64,000 nucleotides of DNA from Dyadobacter flavalbus (lineage in GTDB: Bacteria; Bacteroidota; Bacteroidia; Cytophagales; Spirosomataceae). The translations under genes and the position numbers were made by a program. Each line of letters begins with the position of its first letter. Positions within the stretch are counted from its first letter, which is position 1. The DNA is taken from positions 29,087 through 93,086 of the forward strand of contig NZ_VBSN01000024.1 of NCBI RefSeq assembly GCF_006149045.1. The letters run 5' to 3'. Shown one piece after another: positions 34,674 through 44,014 of this stretch. The notes beneath the pieces are model-generated. The model had not been told where the DNA came from, ran no database searches, and saw only the letters and a program-made list of their open reading frames with translations.

Positions 34674-35348
34674 TTATACCGGCGGTGCGAGCGCAAGATC
34701 ACCGGAGGAAACGCCGGATTTCCAGTTACGGATTTTGAGCAGACGAAAAAATGCATCTTCTTCTATTTCCCTTACGCCGCCGGGTTCAAGTCCGTCGAGC
34801 TGAAGATCTTCTATGCTTGTCCGTACCAGACGCCTGCAGCGATGCCCGGCGGTACGCACCATTTTTCTGACCTGATGATATTTTCCTTCCGTCAGTGAAA
34901 TCCGCAGCCATGTATTGGATACATTTTCCCGTTCTTCATTTCTGAGCTTCGACAGCATTTCGGGTCTCGGGATAATTTCCACTTCGCATGGCGCGGTAAG
35001 GTACTGAACTCCGCCTTTTACTTCGATATGGATGCCGTTCCGTAGCCGTTCCAGTGTTTCCGGACGGACCTCATGCGCAACATTGACCCAATACGTTCTT
35101 TTGTGAGGAATTTCCCCCAGAAACAGCAGGTTTGTGACTTTTTTGTTTGTCGTCAGGATCAGCAACCCTTCCGAATCACTATCCAGCCTTCCGACTGCGT
35201 GCGTGCCTTCAGGAAAGTCAAATGCAAGGTCACCGAGCAAGCCGACATTGTGCGGACTTACAAACTGCGAAACCATATGGGCCGGCTTGTTGATGATAAA
35301 GTAACGGTAAGGCTGCGAAATTGTATTTTCCTCGGACGGATCGGGCAT
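34674..35348 (-). CDS. rRNA pseudouridine synthase of the RsuA/RluE group
   Basis: A 224-residue protein. The catalytic motif HAVGRLDSDSEGLLILTT (~residues 51-68) contains the essential aspartate (GRLDSDS). YFIINKPAHMVSQF (~17-30) and YHQVRKMVRTAGHRC (~160-174) are conserved RsuA-family elements. There is no N-terminal S4 domain, which fits RluE (23S rRNA position 2457 in E. coli) more than RsuA or RluB. The site modified here is inferred only. Confidence 0.88.
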   Translation of the reverse strand: MPDPSEENTISQPYRYFIINKPAHMVSQFVSPHNVGLLGDLAFDFPEGTHAVGRLDSDSEGLLILTTNKKVTNLLFLGEIPHKRTYWVNVAHEVRPETLERLRNGIHIEVKGGVQYLTAPCEVEIIPRPEMLSKLRNEERENVSNTWLRISLTEGKYHQVRKMVRTAGHRCRRLVRTSIEDLQLDGLEPGGVREIEEDAFFRLLKIRNWKSGVSSGDLALAPPV

Positions 35349-35408
35349 TCTTTTACTTTAGGTATGATTTCCTGAATGTGAAATAATATCTAAAGTACAT
35401 GTATTAAA

Positions 35409-36482
35409 TCATTTTGCATGCGCTTTTTCATAATGCATTTTCAGCAGGTCTTCACCGAAATCATTTGTCAAGTCCCTTACAACGGTATGAATATGGTTGC
35501 CGCCGTTTTGCGTATTGTCGTATTCGATCAGAAATCCCGGTCCGTGAATGCGGTAATACTGCCCGTGGTTTGCTCCGATAACGGCTTCTTTGTCGCCCAT
35601 CCAGGCAAAATGAATTTTATTGATATCCGCTTTTTCCAGTTTGTCCCATTGCTGGTTTTTCAGCGTGACATGATAACGGTTCAGATACGCCATGATCAGT
35701 TGCCGGAAAAGGTCTTTCTGCTCGCCGTTTAATTCGCTCATCGGAATTCCTTCCATTTTGTCAAGAGAAGCTTTCCTGCTGTTGGATGTAAAAATTTCAT
35801 TGGGCGACTGTTCTCCGAGTACGGCTTTTTCATGCTGCGATGCATTCATGCTGTGTAAAAGTTCAAACGCCAAGTCTTGTTCCGATTTCAGAATCCTTTT
35901 GCCTTTCTGCGGCACATCCGCCAGCACCTTGCCGGGATTGCTGCCCATAAAGCTCGGCGTATAAGTAACTTCGCCATCAATGGATGAAAAATGAAGTGAC
36001 AAATGATGCCCTTCCACGCGCCAGCCCCACGGATCGCTGCCGCCAGGTTTTCCGAAAATCAGAAATGCAAAGTTCTCCGGATCGCGGTAGGTATCATTTG
36101 GCGGACGGTTTTCCACAACGCGCAGTACATTTTCCAGATCAATAATCTGCTCCGCTTTGCTGTATCCTTCCGGGCTCAGAACGAGCTGCACCATAGCCAT
36201 GGCCAAGCGGCGCTGTGCGGCATACATATTTTTAAGAGGAAGTCCTTTTCTTGTACGCGGCGTAAAATGCCAGTCAAATCTGGACAAATCCGTAAAAGGC
36301 ACAACGGCTGTTTTTTTCTGGTCTTCGCCCAGTGTTCCGAGAAATGAAATGGCTGCTTCCGACATCTGCTTTGCCAGTTGTTCATCTTTAACAACCCTTT
36401 TTTCAAAAATCTTTTCCGCAGGCGCGACAAAAGAACTGCTTATTAAACAGCCAACAAAAAGCAGATATTTCCAAATTTTCAT
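35409..36482 (-). CDS. Exported DUF3500 family protein
   Basis: A 357-residue protein with a signal peptide (KYLLFVGCLISSSFVAPAEK). DUF3500 features include DWHFTPRTRKGLPLKNM (~70-86), GGSDPWGWRVEGHHLSLHF (~153-171) and the C-terminal IEYDNTQNGGNHIHTVVRD (~322-340). The histidine-rich GHHLS and NHIHTV segments could bind metal. No activity has been firmly assigned to the family. It is monocistronic, divergent from the dGTPase gene. Confidence 0.87.
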   Translation of the reverse strand: MKIWKYLLFVGCLISSSFVAPAEKIFEKRVVKDEQLAKQMSEAAISFLGTLGEDQKKTAVVPFTDLSRFDWHFTPRTRKGLPLKNMYAAQRRLAMAMVQLVLSPEGYSKAEQIIDLENVLRVVENRPPNDTYRDPENFAFLIFGKPGGSDPWGWRVEGHHLSLHFSSIDGEVTYTPSFMGSNPGKVLADVPQKGKRILKSEQDLAFELLHSMNASQHEKAVLGEQSPNEIFTSNSRKASLDKMEGIPMSELNGEQKDLFRQLIMAYLNRYHVTLKNQQWDKLEKADINKIHFAWMGDKEAVIGANHGQYYRIHGPGFLIEYDNTQNGGNHIHTVVRDLTNDFGEDLLKMHYEKAHAK

Positions 36483-36595
36483 ATGATTTCAGATTTAAAA
36501 TAACCCAATTTGTTCTTGACAAAATCAAAAGAATTGTATTTCAGGAAACTACCTTTCCGCATATGTTCAATCGCCAGAATATCATAAAAAGCATT

Positions 36596-36603
36596 TAGAT
36601 TTG
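36596..36603 (+). promoter_or_regulatory. Possible -7 element upstream of the dGTPase gene
   Basis: TAGATTTG matches TAnnTTTG and lies 22 bases before the ATG at 36626, which would give a very short leader. No matching -33 box was found. Confidence 0.3.
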
Positions 36604-36625
36604 TTTTTAGCTAACTATTCTGACA

Positions 36626-37969
36626 ATGATCTGGGAAAAACTACTTTCTGCCAAACGATGGGGAAGTGAAGATAAATACAATGCCGATCCGGCCGAGGCG
36701 CGTTCCGAATTTCAAAGGGATTACGACCGGCTCATTTTTTCTTCGCCATTTCGCAGACTTCAGAACAAAACGCAGGTTTTTCCGCTGCCCGGAAGCATTT
36801 TTGTTCATAACCGACTTACACACAGCCTGGAAGTCGCCAGCGTGGGAAAGTCGCTGGGACGGATATTTTACAACAAACTGAAAGCAGACAATCCGAACAT
36901 TGACGAAAAGCTTCCGCTGATCAGTGAAATCGGGAACATCATTTCGGCGGCATGCCTTGCGCACGATCTCGGCAACCCGGCATTCGGGCATTCCGGAGAA
37001 GCGGCGATTTCACATTATTTTACCAACGGCCCCGGACTTGCATATAAAAGTAAGGTCAGCGAAGCGCAATGGGCCGATCTTGCGAACTTTGAAGGAAACG
37101 CCAATGCATTCCGCATTCTGACGCATCCGTATGCCGGAAAAGGTTACGGCAGCTTTGCGCTTACCTATTCTACACTGGCGGCTATTGCCAAGTATCCGTG
37201 CGAGTCCATTGCAGGCCATGACAAAACGCATATTTATACCAAAAAATACGGCTTCTTCCAGTCTGAAATGACTGGTTTTCAGAAAATAGCATCCGAACTC
37301 GGACTGAATAAAGTAAGCGACTCGCCGCTGGTTTACAAACGTCATCCGCTCGTGTACCTTGTGGAAGCAGCCGATGATATCTGTTACAGCATCATTGATC
37401 TGGAAGATGCGCACCGGCTTAAAATCCTGTCGTATCAGGAAGTTGAAAACTTGCTGCTCAGGCTTTGCAATGATCCGAAAATGGAATCCCGGCTGGCTGA
37501 AATTGAGGATGACGATGCCCGGATCAGTTTCCTGCGTGCCAAATCCATCAGTACGCTTATCGGCTCGTGTTCCGAGCTTTTTTACAATGAACAGGAAGCC
37601 ATTCTGGAAGGCAGTTTCAACTACGGACTGCTGGAAATGATCCGCGAGCCTTACCGATCGGTCATGCAGGAAATCACGAGAATTTCCATTAACAAAATCT
37701 ACAATTACTCTTCCGTTGTGCAGATTGAAGTGGCCGGTTACAAAGTTATGGGCGGGCTGCTGGAAGAATTTATTCCTGCCTACATTCATAATAATTCGCA
37801 TTACACCAGAAAGCTCGTTGAGCTGATCCCCAAGCAGTTCATCACGTCCAGAACGGATGAATTTTCGAAAATCCAGACTGTTCTGGATTTTGTTTCCGGC
37901 ATGACGGATCTGTATGCCGTTGAGCTGTTCAGGAAGATCAAAGGCATTTCATTTCCGGCTATCGGATAA
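36626..37969 (+). CDS. dgt: Deoxyguanosine triphosphate triphosphohydrolase (HD domain)
   Basis: A 447-residue HD-domain enzyme that splits dGTP (or other dNTPs) into deoxynucleoside and triphosphate. The family start RDYDRLIFSSPFRRLQNKTQ (~28-47), the metal-binding HNRLTHSLEVA (~60-70), CLAHDLGNPAFGHSGE (~110-125) and the later DDICYSIIDLEDAH (~250-263) are all present. These supply the H...HD...D set. Length is normal for the long Dgt subfamily. It is monocistronic; the next gene starts about 110 bases downstream. Confidence 0.93.
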   Translation: MIWEKLLSAKRWGSEDKYNADPAEARSEFQRDYDRLIFSSPFRRLQNKTQVFPLPGSIFVHNRLTHSLEVASVGKSLGRIFYNKLKADNPNIDEKLPLISEIGNIISAACLAHDLGNPAFGHSGEAAISHYFTNGPGLAYKSKVSEAQWADLANFEGNANAFRILTHPYAGKGYGSFALTYSTLAAIAKYPCESIAGHDKTHIYTKKYGFFQSEMTGFQKIASELGLNKVSDSPLVYKRHPLVYLVEAADDICYSIIDLEDAHRLKILSYQEVENLLLRLCNDPKMESRLAEIEDDDARISFLRAKSISTLIGSCSELFYNEQEAILEGSFNYGLLEMIREPYRSVMQEITRISINKIYNYSSVVQIEVAGYKVMGGLLEEFIPAYIHNNSHYTRKLVELIPKQFITSRTDEFSKIQTVLDFVSGMTDLYAVELFRKIKGISFPAIG

Positions 37970-38077
37970 TTTACACTTATTACAAATCATTTATTACATC
38001 ACGTAAAATTAATTCGCTTAAATAAAACTTTTATGTAAATTTAGAGTCGGTAATTTTTATATCAATTCTTTATACAC

Positions 38078-39199
38078 ATGCACATAGAACAGTTTGTTTA
38101 CACCAATGACATCACTGCTGTTTCGTTCTCATTTGACCCTCATCTGCTGTTTGTTTTCGGAAGCCGTGCGTTACTGACAAATGCGGATATTACCAGCCAA
38201 CTGGCTGAAAAATACCCGGATGCCATTTTTTCGGGCTGTTCTACGGCCGGAGAAATTGTCAATGAGTCGGTCAGGGACAATACAGTGATCATTACCGGCA
38301 TTCTGTTTAAAAACACGACGGTCAAAAGTTCAAAAATAAAGCTGGAAGACATTGGTTTCAGCAGTATGGAAGCCGGAAAGCAGCTCGTTCTGCAGCTTCC
38401 TTCCCAGGGGCTGAAACATGTTTTTGTAGTTTCCGACGGCCTGAAAGTAAATGGTACCGACCTCGTAAAAGGCATGAGGGAATTTCTGGCACCTGACGTC
38501 ATGCTGACCGGCGGCCTGGCCGGTGACGGTTCAAATTTTGCAAAAACGGTTGTTGTGGAGCCGGACGGCACCGTAGCAAGCGAAAGTGTGGCGGCAATCG
38601 GTTTTTACGGTGAATCGCTGTCCATCGGGTTCGGTTCGAAAGGCGGCTGGGACAGCTTCGGGCTTGACCGGCTTGTAACAAAGTCAAAGGAAAACGTACT
38701 GTATGAGATTGACGGACAGCCTGCGCTGGATCTGTACAAATCGTTTCTCGGCGAAAAAGCCAGAGACCTTCCCGCTTCGGGACTGCTGTTCCCGCTAAGC
38801 ATGCGCGACAATGAAGAAAGGGCACCCGTTGTAAGAACAATCCTGGGAATCAGTGAAGAAGACAAAAGCCTGACGTTTGCGGGCGATATTCCGGAAGGCT
38901 CCTTTGTAAGGCTTATGAAAGCCAATAACGACAGACTGATCACCGGCGCGGAAGAAGCTGCATATGCCGCTGCGGACGGGCTTTTTGATCAACCCGAATT
39001 TGCATTGCTTGTCAGTTGCGTAGGCCGCAAGCTCGTATTGAAGCAAATGATCGAAGAAGAAGTGGAATGCGTTTCGCATGTACTTGGCAAGCCCGTGATT
39101 ACCGGTTTTTATTCCTATGGAGAACTCGCTCCGTTCAACCGGCATTCTTCCTGCGAACTGCACAACCAGACGATGACCATTACGACTTTCCGGGAATAA
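38078..39199 (+). CDS. FIST domain sensory protein
   Basis: A 373-residue soluble protein with FIST N (~25-215; FSGCSTAGEIVNESV, VMLTGGLAGDG) and FIST C (~220-360; GQPALDLYKSFLG, LLVSCVGRKLVL, ITGFYSYGELAPF) domains. FIST domains are thought to bind small ligands, perhaps amino acids, and feed into two-component or c-di-GMP systems. Its stop is 3 bases from the ATG of the histidine kinase, so it almost certainly provides the input signal for that kinase. Confidence 0.92.
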   Translation: MHIEQFVYTNDITAVSFSFDPHLLFVFGSRALLTNADITSQLAEKYPDAIFSGCSTAGEIVNESVRDNTVIITGILFKNTTVKSSKIKLEDIGFSSMEAGKQLVLQLPSQGLKHVFVVSDGLKVNGTDLVKGMREFLAPDVMLTGGLAGDGSNFAKTVVVEPDGTVASESVAAIGFYGESLSIGFGSKGGWDSFGLDRLVTKSKENVLYEIDGQPALDLYKSFLGEKARDLPASGLLFPLSMRDNEERAPVVRTILGISEEDKSLTFAGDIPEGSFVRLMKANNDRLITGAEEAAYAAADGLFDQPEFALLVSCVGRKLVLKQMIEEEVECVSHVLGKPVITGFYSYGELAPFNRHSSCELHNQTMTITTFRE

Positions 39200-39202
39200 C
39201 CG

Positions 39203-40546
39203 ATGCAATCAGCTGAACTATCCGAAATCAATTATCACCGGCTGCTGAAACGGCAAATCAGGAAATTCCTTCCTGAAAAACTGGCCGCTGATCCTGCTCT
39301 GCAGGACTTTCTTTTGTCTGTACATCAGGCTTATGCAGAATTTCAGGACGATCTGGTCCGAGTGGAACATATTCTGGAACAAAGTTCCGGCGAGCTGTTC
39401 AAGGCGAACCGGGAACTGAGCAGGATTGCACAGGAAAAAACCGCCGAGGCTGCCGTATCGAGCAAACGATTGCAGGACGTGGCTGCCAGCATATCGGAAG
39501 TGCTTATCCAGCTTGACAAGCAGGGAAAAATCGTTTATCTGAACCATGCGTGGGAAACGATCACGGGTTATCCCGTTGCAGAAAGCCTTGACAAAAAGCT
39601 TACGGATTTTCCGGTTGCGCCGGAGTCAAAGGAAAGTATTGAAGAAACATTAAATTCCAGTGAAGCTGCGGTAAAAGGAATTTTTGAGATAACGACTGCG
39701 GACGGAAGCAGAAAATGGCTCGGCATTTCACTGAGCCATCACAATTCGTTTGACAACCAGATTACGGGGCATATAGGCACACTTGCGGACATTACCGAAA
39801 GAATCAATGCCGAGAAAAAACTGAAATCCTACATGCGCGATCTGGAAAGGATCAATGCGGAGCTGGACCAGTTTGCATATGTCGTCAGCCACGACCTCAA
39901 AGCGCCGCTGCGTGCCATCAACAACCTTTCCGAATGGATAGAAGAAGACCTTGCCGATGTTCTCGCCGGCGATACGCGCGACCAGTTCAATCTGCTGCGC
40001 GGCAGGGTTCACCGCATGGAAGGGCTTATCAACGGAATTTTATCGTATTCGAGAGCCGGAAGGATCAAGACGGCAAGCGAACGCTTTTTTGTAAAACCCG
40101 TTGTAGATGATCTTTGCGAAACTTTCAGCACAAAAAAACCGATCGAGTTCGTAATTGAAGGAAATCCGGAGCTTGAAATTGTTTCCGAAAAAATTACGCT
40201 GACACAGATTCTCCAGAACCTGATCTCGAACGGCATCAAATACAATGACAAGCCCCAAATCCGGATTAAAGTCAGATGGACTGAACAGGAATCAGGACTT
40301 GAATTTTCTGTAAGCGACAACGGCCCGGGAATCAGTCCGGAATATTTTGAAAAGATTTTTGTCATTTTCCAGACACTGCAATCGAGAGACGAGGTGGAAA
40401 GCACCGGAGTAGGACTGGCCATCGTCAAGAAAATAATCGATGAAAAAGGCGGGGTAATCAGAATAGAATCCACGATGACCGAAGGGACGACTTTCTTTTT
40501 TACCTGGCCCAAAAACGAATCAAAGCAACAAGATACCGCCACATAA
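39203..40546 (+). CDS. Cytoplasmic PAS-domain sensor histidine kinase
   Basis: A 447-residue kinase without membrane segments. An N-terminal helical/coiled-coil region (~20-100) is followed by a PAS domain (~95-205; IVYLNHAWETITGYPV). The HisKA domain carries the phospho-accepting His in YVVSHDLKAPLRAI (~228-241). The ATPase domain has an N box (LISNGIKYND), G1 (DNGPGI) and G2 (STGVGLAI). The DLKAPLRAINN form is typical of phytochrome-like kinases that pair with Rcp1-type regulators. It is translated directly after the FIST gene and before a single-domain regulator. Confidence 0.93.
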   Translation: MQSAELSEINYHRLLKRQIRKFLPEKLAADPALQDFLLSVHQAYAEFQDDLVRVEHILEQSSGELFKANRELSRIAQEKTAEAAVSSKRLQDVAASISEVLIQLDKQGKIVYLNHAWETITGYPVAESLDKKLTDFPVAPESKESIEETLNSSEAAVKGIFEITTADGSRKWLGISLSHHNSFDNQITGHIGTLADITERINAEKKLKSYMRDLERINAELDQFAYVVSHDLKAPLRAINNLSEWIEEDLADVLAGDTRDQFNLLRGRVHRMEGLINGILSYSRAGRIKTASERFFVKPVVDDLCETFSTKKPIEFVIEGNPELEIVSEKITLTQILQNLISNGIKYNDKPQIRIKVRWTEQESGLEFSVSDNGPGISPEYFEKIFVIFQTLQSRDEVESTGVGLAIVKKIIDEKGGVIRIESTMTEGTTFFFTWPKNESKQQDTAT

Positions 40547-40586
40547 ACTCATGCCGTACAGATTCTCAACTTAAAAAAAACTTAAA

Positions 40587-41018
40587 ATGTCCCTTTCAAA
40601 TCCTTTACCAATGTCCATTCTTCTGGTTGAAGATGATGAAGTAGATATCATGAATGTAAAACGCGCATTCAAAAAGAACAACATTTCCAACCAGATTATA
40701 GTGGCACATAACGGTATTGAGGCGCTGGAAATATTGCGTGCGCCTGCATCTTCTGTACCCAAACCCAAAATTGCACTGCTCGACCTGAACATGCCGAAAA
40801 TGGGCGGTATAGAATTCCTTAAGGAAATCAGGCAGGACCCGAACCTGCATGCACTTTCTGTTTTTGTAATGACCACGTCCAATGAAGACGCAGACAAGAT
40901 TGAAGCCTTTAACCTGAATGTCGCGGGATATATCCTGAAACCATTGTCCATGGACAGGTTTATTGCGGCAGTCTCAGCTTTGAACAATTACTGGACACTT
41001 TGCGAATACCCTGAATGA
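40587..41018 (+). CDS. Single-domain response regulator (Rcp1-like)
   Basis: A 143-residue receiver domain with no output domain. It shows the acidic pair in LLVEDDEVD (~12-20), the phospho-accepting Asp in IALLDLNMPKMGG (~61-73), Thr/Ser in VFVMTTSNEDAD and the conserved Lys in GYILKPL (~115-121). The extended beta4-alpha4 region is typical of Rcp1-type partners of phytochrome-like kinases. It is encoded between two kinases, and probably shuttles phosphate from the preceding kinase. Confidence 0.93.
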   Translation: MSLSNPLPMSILLVEDDEVDIMNVKRAFKKNNISNQIIVAHNGIEALEILRAPASSVPKPKIALLDLNMPKMGGIEFLKEIRQDPNLHALSVFVMTTSNEDADKIEAFNLNVAGYILKPLSMDRFIAAVSALNNYWTLCEYPE

Positions 41019-41043
41019 TTTACACACACCTTTATAATTCAAT

Positions 41044-43020
41044 ATGACACCACTTACTATCCTGCTGGTTGAAGATGACGAAATCGACGCTCTGGAATTC
41101 AGGCGCGCTATCAAGAAAGCTGATGTAGAAATCGAAGAAATCCGTACCTGCAAATATGCGGAAGATGCTTTGACGACACTAGACAGCTGGACGCCGCGCT
41201 GTATATTTCTTGATTACCAGTTGCCAAAGACAAACGGCCTGGAATTGCTGAAAAGAATCAAGAAAATTGCCCCTTCCATTCCGGTAATCGTACTTACCGC
41301 GCAAGGCGACGAAAGGATTGCCGTGGAAATGATGAAGGCCGGAGCCATCGATTATTTTCCGAAATCGGAAATCAATGCGGAGAAGTTCACAAAGACCTTC
41401 CATACCATGAGCCAGATGCTCGAGGTGGAAAAAGGAAGGGAAGAGGCGCAGCATGAACTGGCGGAAAAAGAGGAATTTATCAGTAAAATAGCCCTTTTGT
41501 CTCCCAACATTCTGTATGTAATCGATATTGAGAAATGGACCAACATCTTTCACAACAAACAGATATGGAAAATTCTCGGTTACTCGGATGATGACCTGAT
41601 CGTAGACGCCAACAATGGCTTTTCCAAGATCATCAACAAACAGGATCAGCTGCTGTTTTACAAGCATTACTATTTCATGCGGCGCTGCGTGAAAGACGCG
41701 CAGGTTGTGGAAAAGGAATTCCGTCTGAAACATAAAAATGGCTCGGACGTCTGGATTATTACCCGCGAAGTGCCTTTCAAGCGCAACAGTGAAGGAACAG
41801 TTAAGGAAGTATTCGGAACAGCCATTGATATCACAAGCCGCAAACAGGCGGAGCAGGAACTGATACAGGCCAAGAAAGATGCGGAGGAAGCAACGCGGAT
41901 CAAGTCGGATTTTCTTTCCACCATGAGCCATGAAATCCGTACGCCGATGAATGCCATTATCGGCTTTACGGATCTGCTGCTTTCGGGCAATTTTTCGGAG
42001 CAAGAGGGCCAGTATTTGAGAATGATCAAATATTCGGCCGACAACCTGATGGTTATTCTGAACGACATTCTTGATTTTTCAAAAATAGAAGCCGGCAAGT
42101 TCAAGCTGGAAAACTTCGAATTTGACCTGCGCGAAAAGCTGGGTTATCTGGTCAAAACCTTTGAAGTAAGCGCCAGAGACAAGGGCATTGCACTGGAATT
42201 TCATGTGAACGACGACGTACCGCACATCCTGATGGGCGACGCTTACCGTCTGAACCAGATTTTGATCAATCTGGTAGGAAATGCGTTGAAATTCACAGAA
42301 AAAGGATTTGTGCGCATTTCTGTTTTCCTGCATGAGGATCACGGCGATCATCTGGACCTCAGGATTGATGTTGCGGATACGGGCATCGGAATTGCGGAAG
42401 ACAAGCTGAGCCTTATTTTCGACAGTTTTTCACAGGCCCACAACAACAATGCAACCAAATTTTTTGGCGGCACGGGACTTGGACTAACCATAACCCGCAA
42501 GATAACCGAGCTTATGAAAGGCTCCATTTCGGTCAGCAGCAGGCCGGGCGAAGGCGCGACTTTCAGTGTAATCCTGAATTTTGCAAAAGGCGATACTTCC
42601 TATAAAGAAGAGAAAACGGACAGCCGCGCAGTGCCTTCGCTCAAAGGGTACCGCATACTGGCCGCCGAGGACATTCTGGCCAATCAGGTTTTACTGAAGC
42701 ATCTGCTGATGAAATGGGAAGCCGATTTTGTAATCTGCAACAATGGCAAGGAAGTGCTTACCGCATTGGAGGAAAGTGACTTTGACCTTATCCTGATGGA
42801 TATACAAATGCCGATCATGGACGGGGTTACGGCTATGAAAAAAATCCAGACGCAGTTTCAGCAATATGCGCACATACCTGTGATTGCATTTACCGCCGAT
42901 ACTTTTGCAGAAAAAACCCCGGAAATTGCCGCATGCAATTTCAGCGGATTTGTCACCAAACCGTTTAAAGCAGAAGATCTGATCAGGGAAATAAGCCGGC
43001 ATCTGGTTGTTGTCAACTGA
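41044..43020 (+). CDS. Hybrid histidine kinase, REC-PAS-HisKA-HATPase-REC
   Basis: A 658-residue cytoplasmic protein. An N-terminal receiver (~1-125; LLVEDDEIDA, FLDYQLPKTNG) is followed by a PAS/PAC domain (~150-275), HisKA with SHEIRTPMNAIIGF (~298-311) and the ATPase (~400-515; GNALKFTEKG, DTGIGI, GGTGLGLT). A C-terminal receiver ends it (~535-655; LAAEDILANQ, LILMDIQMPIMDG). Receivers at both ends allow it to take input from the upstream kinase and run an internal relay. It is the last gene of the FIST operon. A long-stem terminator follows. Confidence 0.93.
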   Translation: MTPLTILLVEDDEIDALEFRRAIKKADVEIEEIRTCKYAEDALTTLDSWTPRCIFLDYQLPKTNGLELLKRIKKIAPSIPVIVLTAQGDERIAVEMMKAGAIDYFPKSEINAEKFTKTFHTMSQMLEVEKGREEAQHELAEKEEFISKIALLSPNILYVIDIEKWTNIFHNKQIWKILGYSDDDLIVDANNGFSKIINKQDQLLFYKHYYFMRRCVKDAQVVEKEFRLKHKNGSDVWIITREVPFKRNSEGTVKEVFGTAIDITSRKQAEQELIQAKKDAEEATRIKSDFLSTMSHEIRTPMNAIIGFTDLLLSGNFSEQEGQYLRMIKYSADNLMVILNDILDFSKIEAGKFKLENFEFDLREKLGYLVKTFEVSARDKGIALEFHVNDDVPHILMGDAYRLNQILINLVGNALKFTEKGFVRISVFLHEDHGDHLDLRIDVADTGIGIAEDKLSLIFDSFSQAHNNNATKFFGGTGLGLTITRKITELMKGSISVSSRPGEGATFSVILNFAKGDTSYKEEKTDSRAVPSLKGYRILAAEDILANQVLLKHLLMKWEADFVICNNGKEVLTALEESDFDLILMDIQMPIMDGVTAMKKIQTQFQQYAHIPVIAFTADTFAEKTPEIAACNFSGFVTKPFKAEDLIREISRHLVVVN

Positions 43021-43031
43021 TTAGCAGGCAG

Positions 43032-43109
43032 AAAGAACCGGCACGGAACGGACAGAATAATCTTTTCATTACATATGCACGTATGTTTTGCCAAAAGTGC
43101 CGGTTCTTT
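43032..43109 (+). terminator. Long-loop inverted repeat/terminator touching the next start codon
   Basis: The 13-bp arms aaagaaccggcac (43032-43044) and gtgccggttcttt (43097-43109) are perfect complements with a 52-base loop and a T-rich end. It follows the hybrid kinase stop, and the ATG of the hydrolase begins 3 bases after the second arm. Confidence 0.65.
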
Positions 43110-43111
43110 TT

Positions 43112-44014
43112 ATGAATTATAGTTTAAAAGTTGCATTCATTCTTTTACAGCTTGCAATCAGCTCGTTTTTGCTGTTGTTTTCAGGATGTTCTTTCAGGCG
43201 GATTGCCGTTTCAAAAAATGTTGTTTACCAGAAAGCAGACCAAGCGCAAGCCGAGCACTCGCTGAATGTATTTGCACCAAAGAAAATTAAAACTCCGAAG
43301 AACGTACTTGTTTTCTTTCACGGCGGCAACTGGAATTCGGGGCGGAAATCGCAATACAATATCTTTGGAAAGCATTGGGCCAGAAAAGACGTTGTTGCCG
43401 TCATTGCCGACTATCCGCTTAGTCCCGGCGCGGACTTTTCGGATATGGCCTTTGCTGCCGCCAAAGCTGTAAAATGGGTGAAGGAAAATATCGGTCGTTA
43501 CGGAGGCAATCCGGAAAGGATATTTGTGTCCGGGCATTCTGCCGGTGGCCATCTTGCCGCACTTATTTCGACGGACGATCGGTATTTTACAAAGCTCGGA
43601 ATCAGCAATCCAATTGCCGGAACTATTCTCATTGACGCTGCCGGGCTGGACATGCACGGATACCTGAAAGAAGAAAAATTCCCGCGCGGACATACATACC
43701 TGAATACGTTTACTTCCGATCCGGAAAAGTGGAAGGAAGCTTCGCCGGTTTTTCATCTGCATCCGGCCATGCCGCCCATGTTGATTTACAGCGGAGGCCG
43801 TACGTATCCTTCCATTTCCAAAAGCAATCTGAAGTTTGTAACTTCCATAAAGTCTTATGCACCGGAAACAATTTACCGTATCCAGAAAAAGAAGAAGCAT
43901 GTGGCCATGATCCTGCAATTTGTAAACCCGCTGAACAGGCGTTACAAGGAAATTAAAGATTTTATGAAGTCGGCAAAGAACAGGCCGGAAAACCTCAGCA
44001 AACCGGAAAAATAG
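43112..44014 (+). CDS. Alpha/beta hydrolase lipoprotein (esterase)
   Basis: A 300-residue protein from the ATG at 43112. The lipoprotein signal ends SFLLLFSGC (cysteine ~28). The alpha/beta hydrolase core shows the oxyanion-type HGGNW (~70-74), nucleophile elbow FVSGHSAGGHLAAL (Ser ~145) and probable acid and His in the C-terminal third (HVAMILQF). It resembles the BD-FAE/carboxylesterase group that deacylates small or sugar esters. The substrate is unknown. An ATG at 43088 exists but would place translation inside the terminator stem. Confidence 0.85.
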   Translation: MNYSLKVAFILLQLAISSFLLLFSGCSFRRIAVSKNVVYQKADQAQAEHSLNVFAPKKIKTPKNVLVFFHGGNWNSGRKSQYNIFGKHWARKDVVAVIADYPLSPGADFSDMAFAAAKAVKWVKENIGRYGGNPERIFVSGHSAGGHLAALISTDDRYFTKLGISNPIAGTILIDAAGLDMHGYLKEEKFPRGHTYLNTFTSDPEKWKEASPVFHLHPAMPPMLIYSGGRTYPSISKSNLKFVTSIKSYAPETIYRIQKKKKHVAMILQFVNPLNRRYKEIKDFMKSAKNRPENLSKPEK

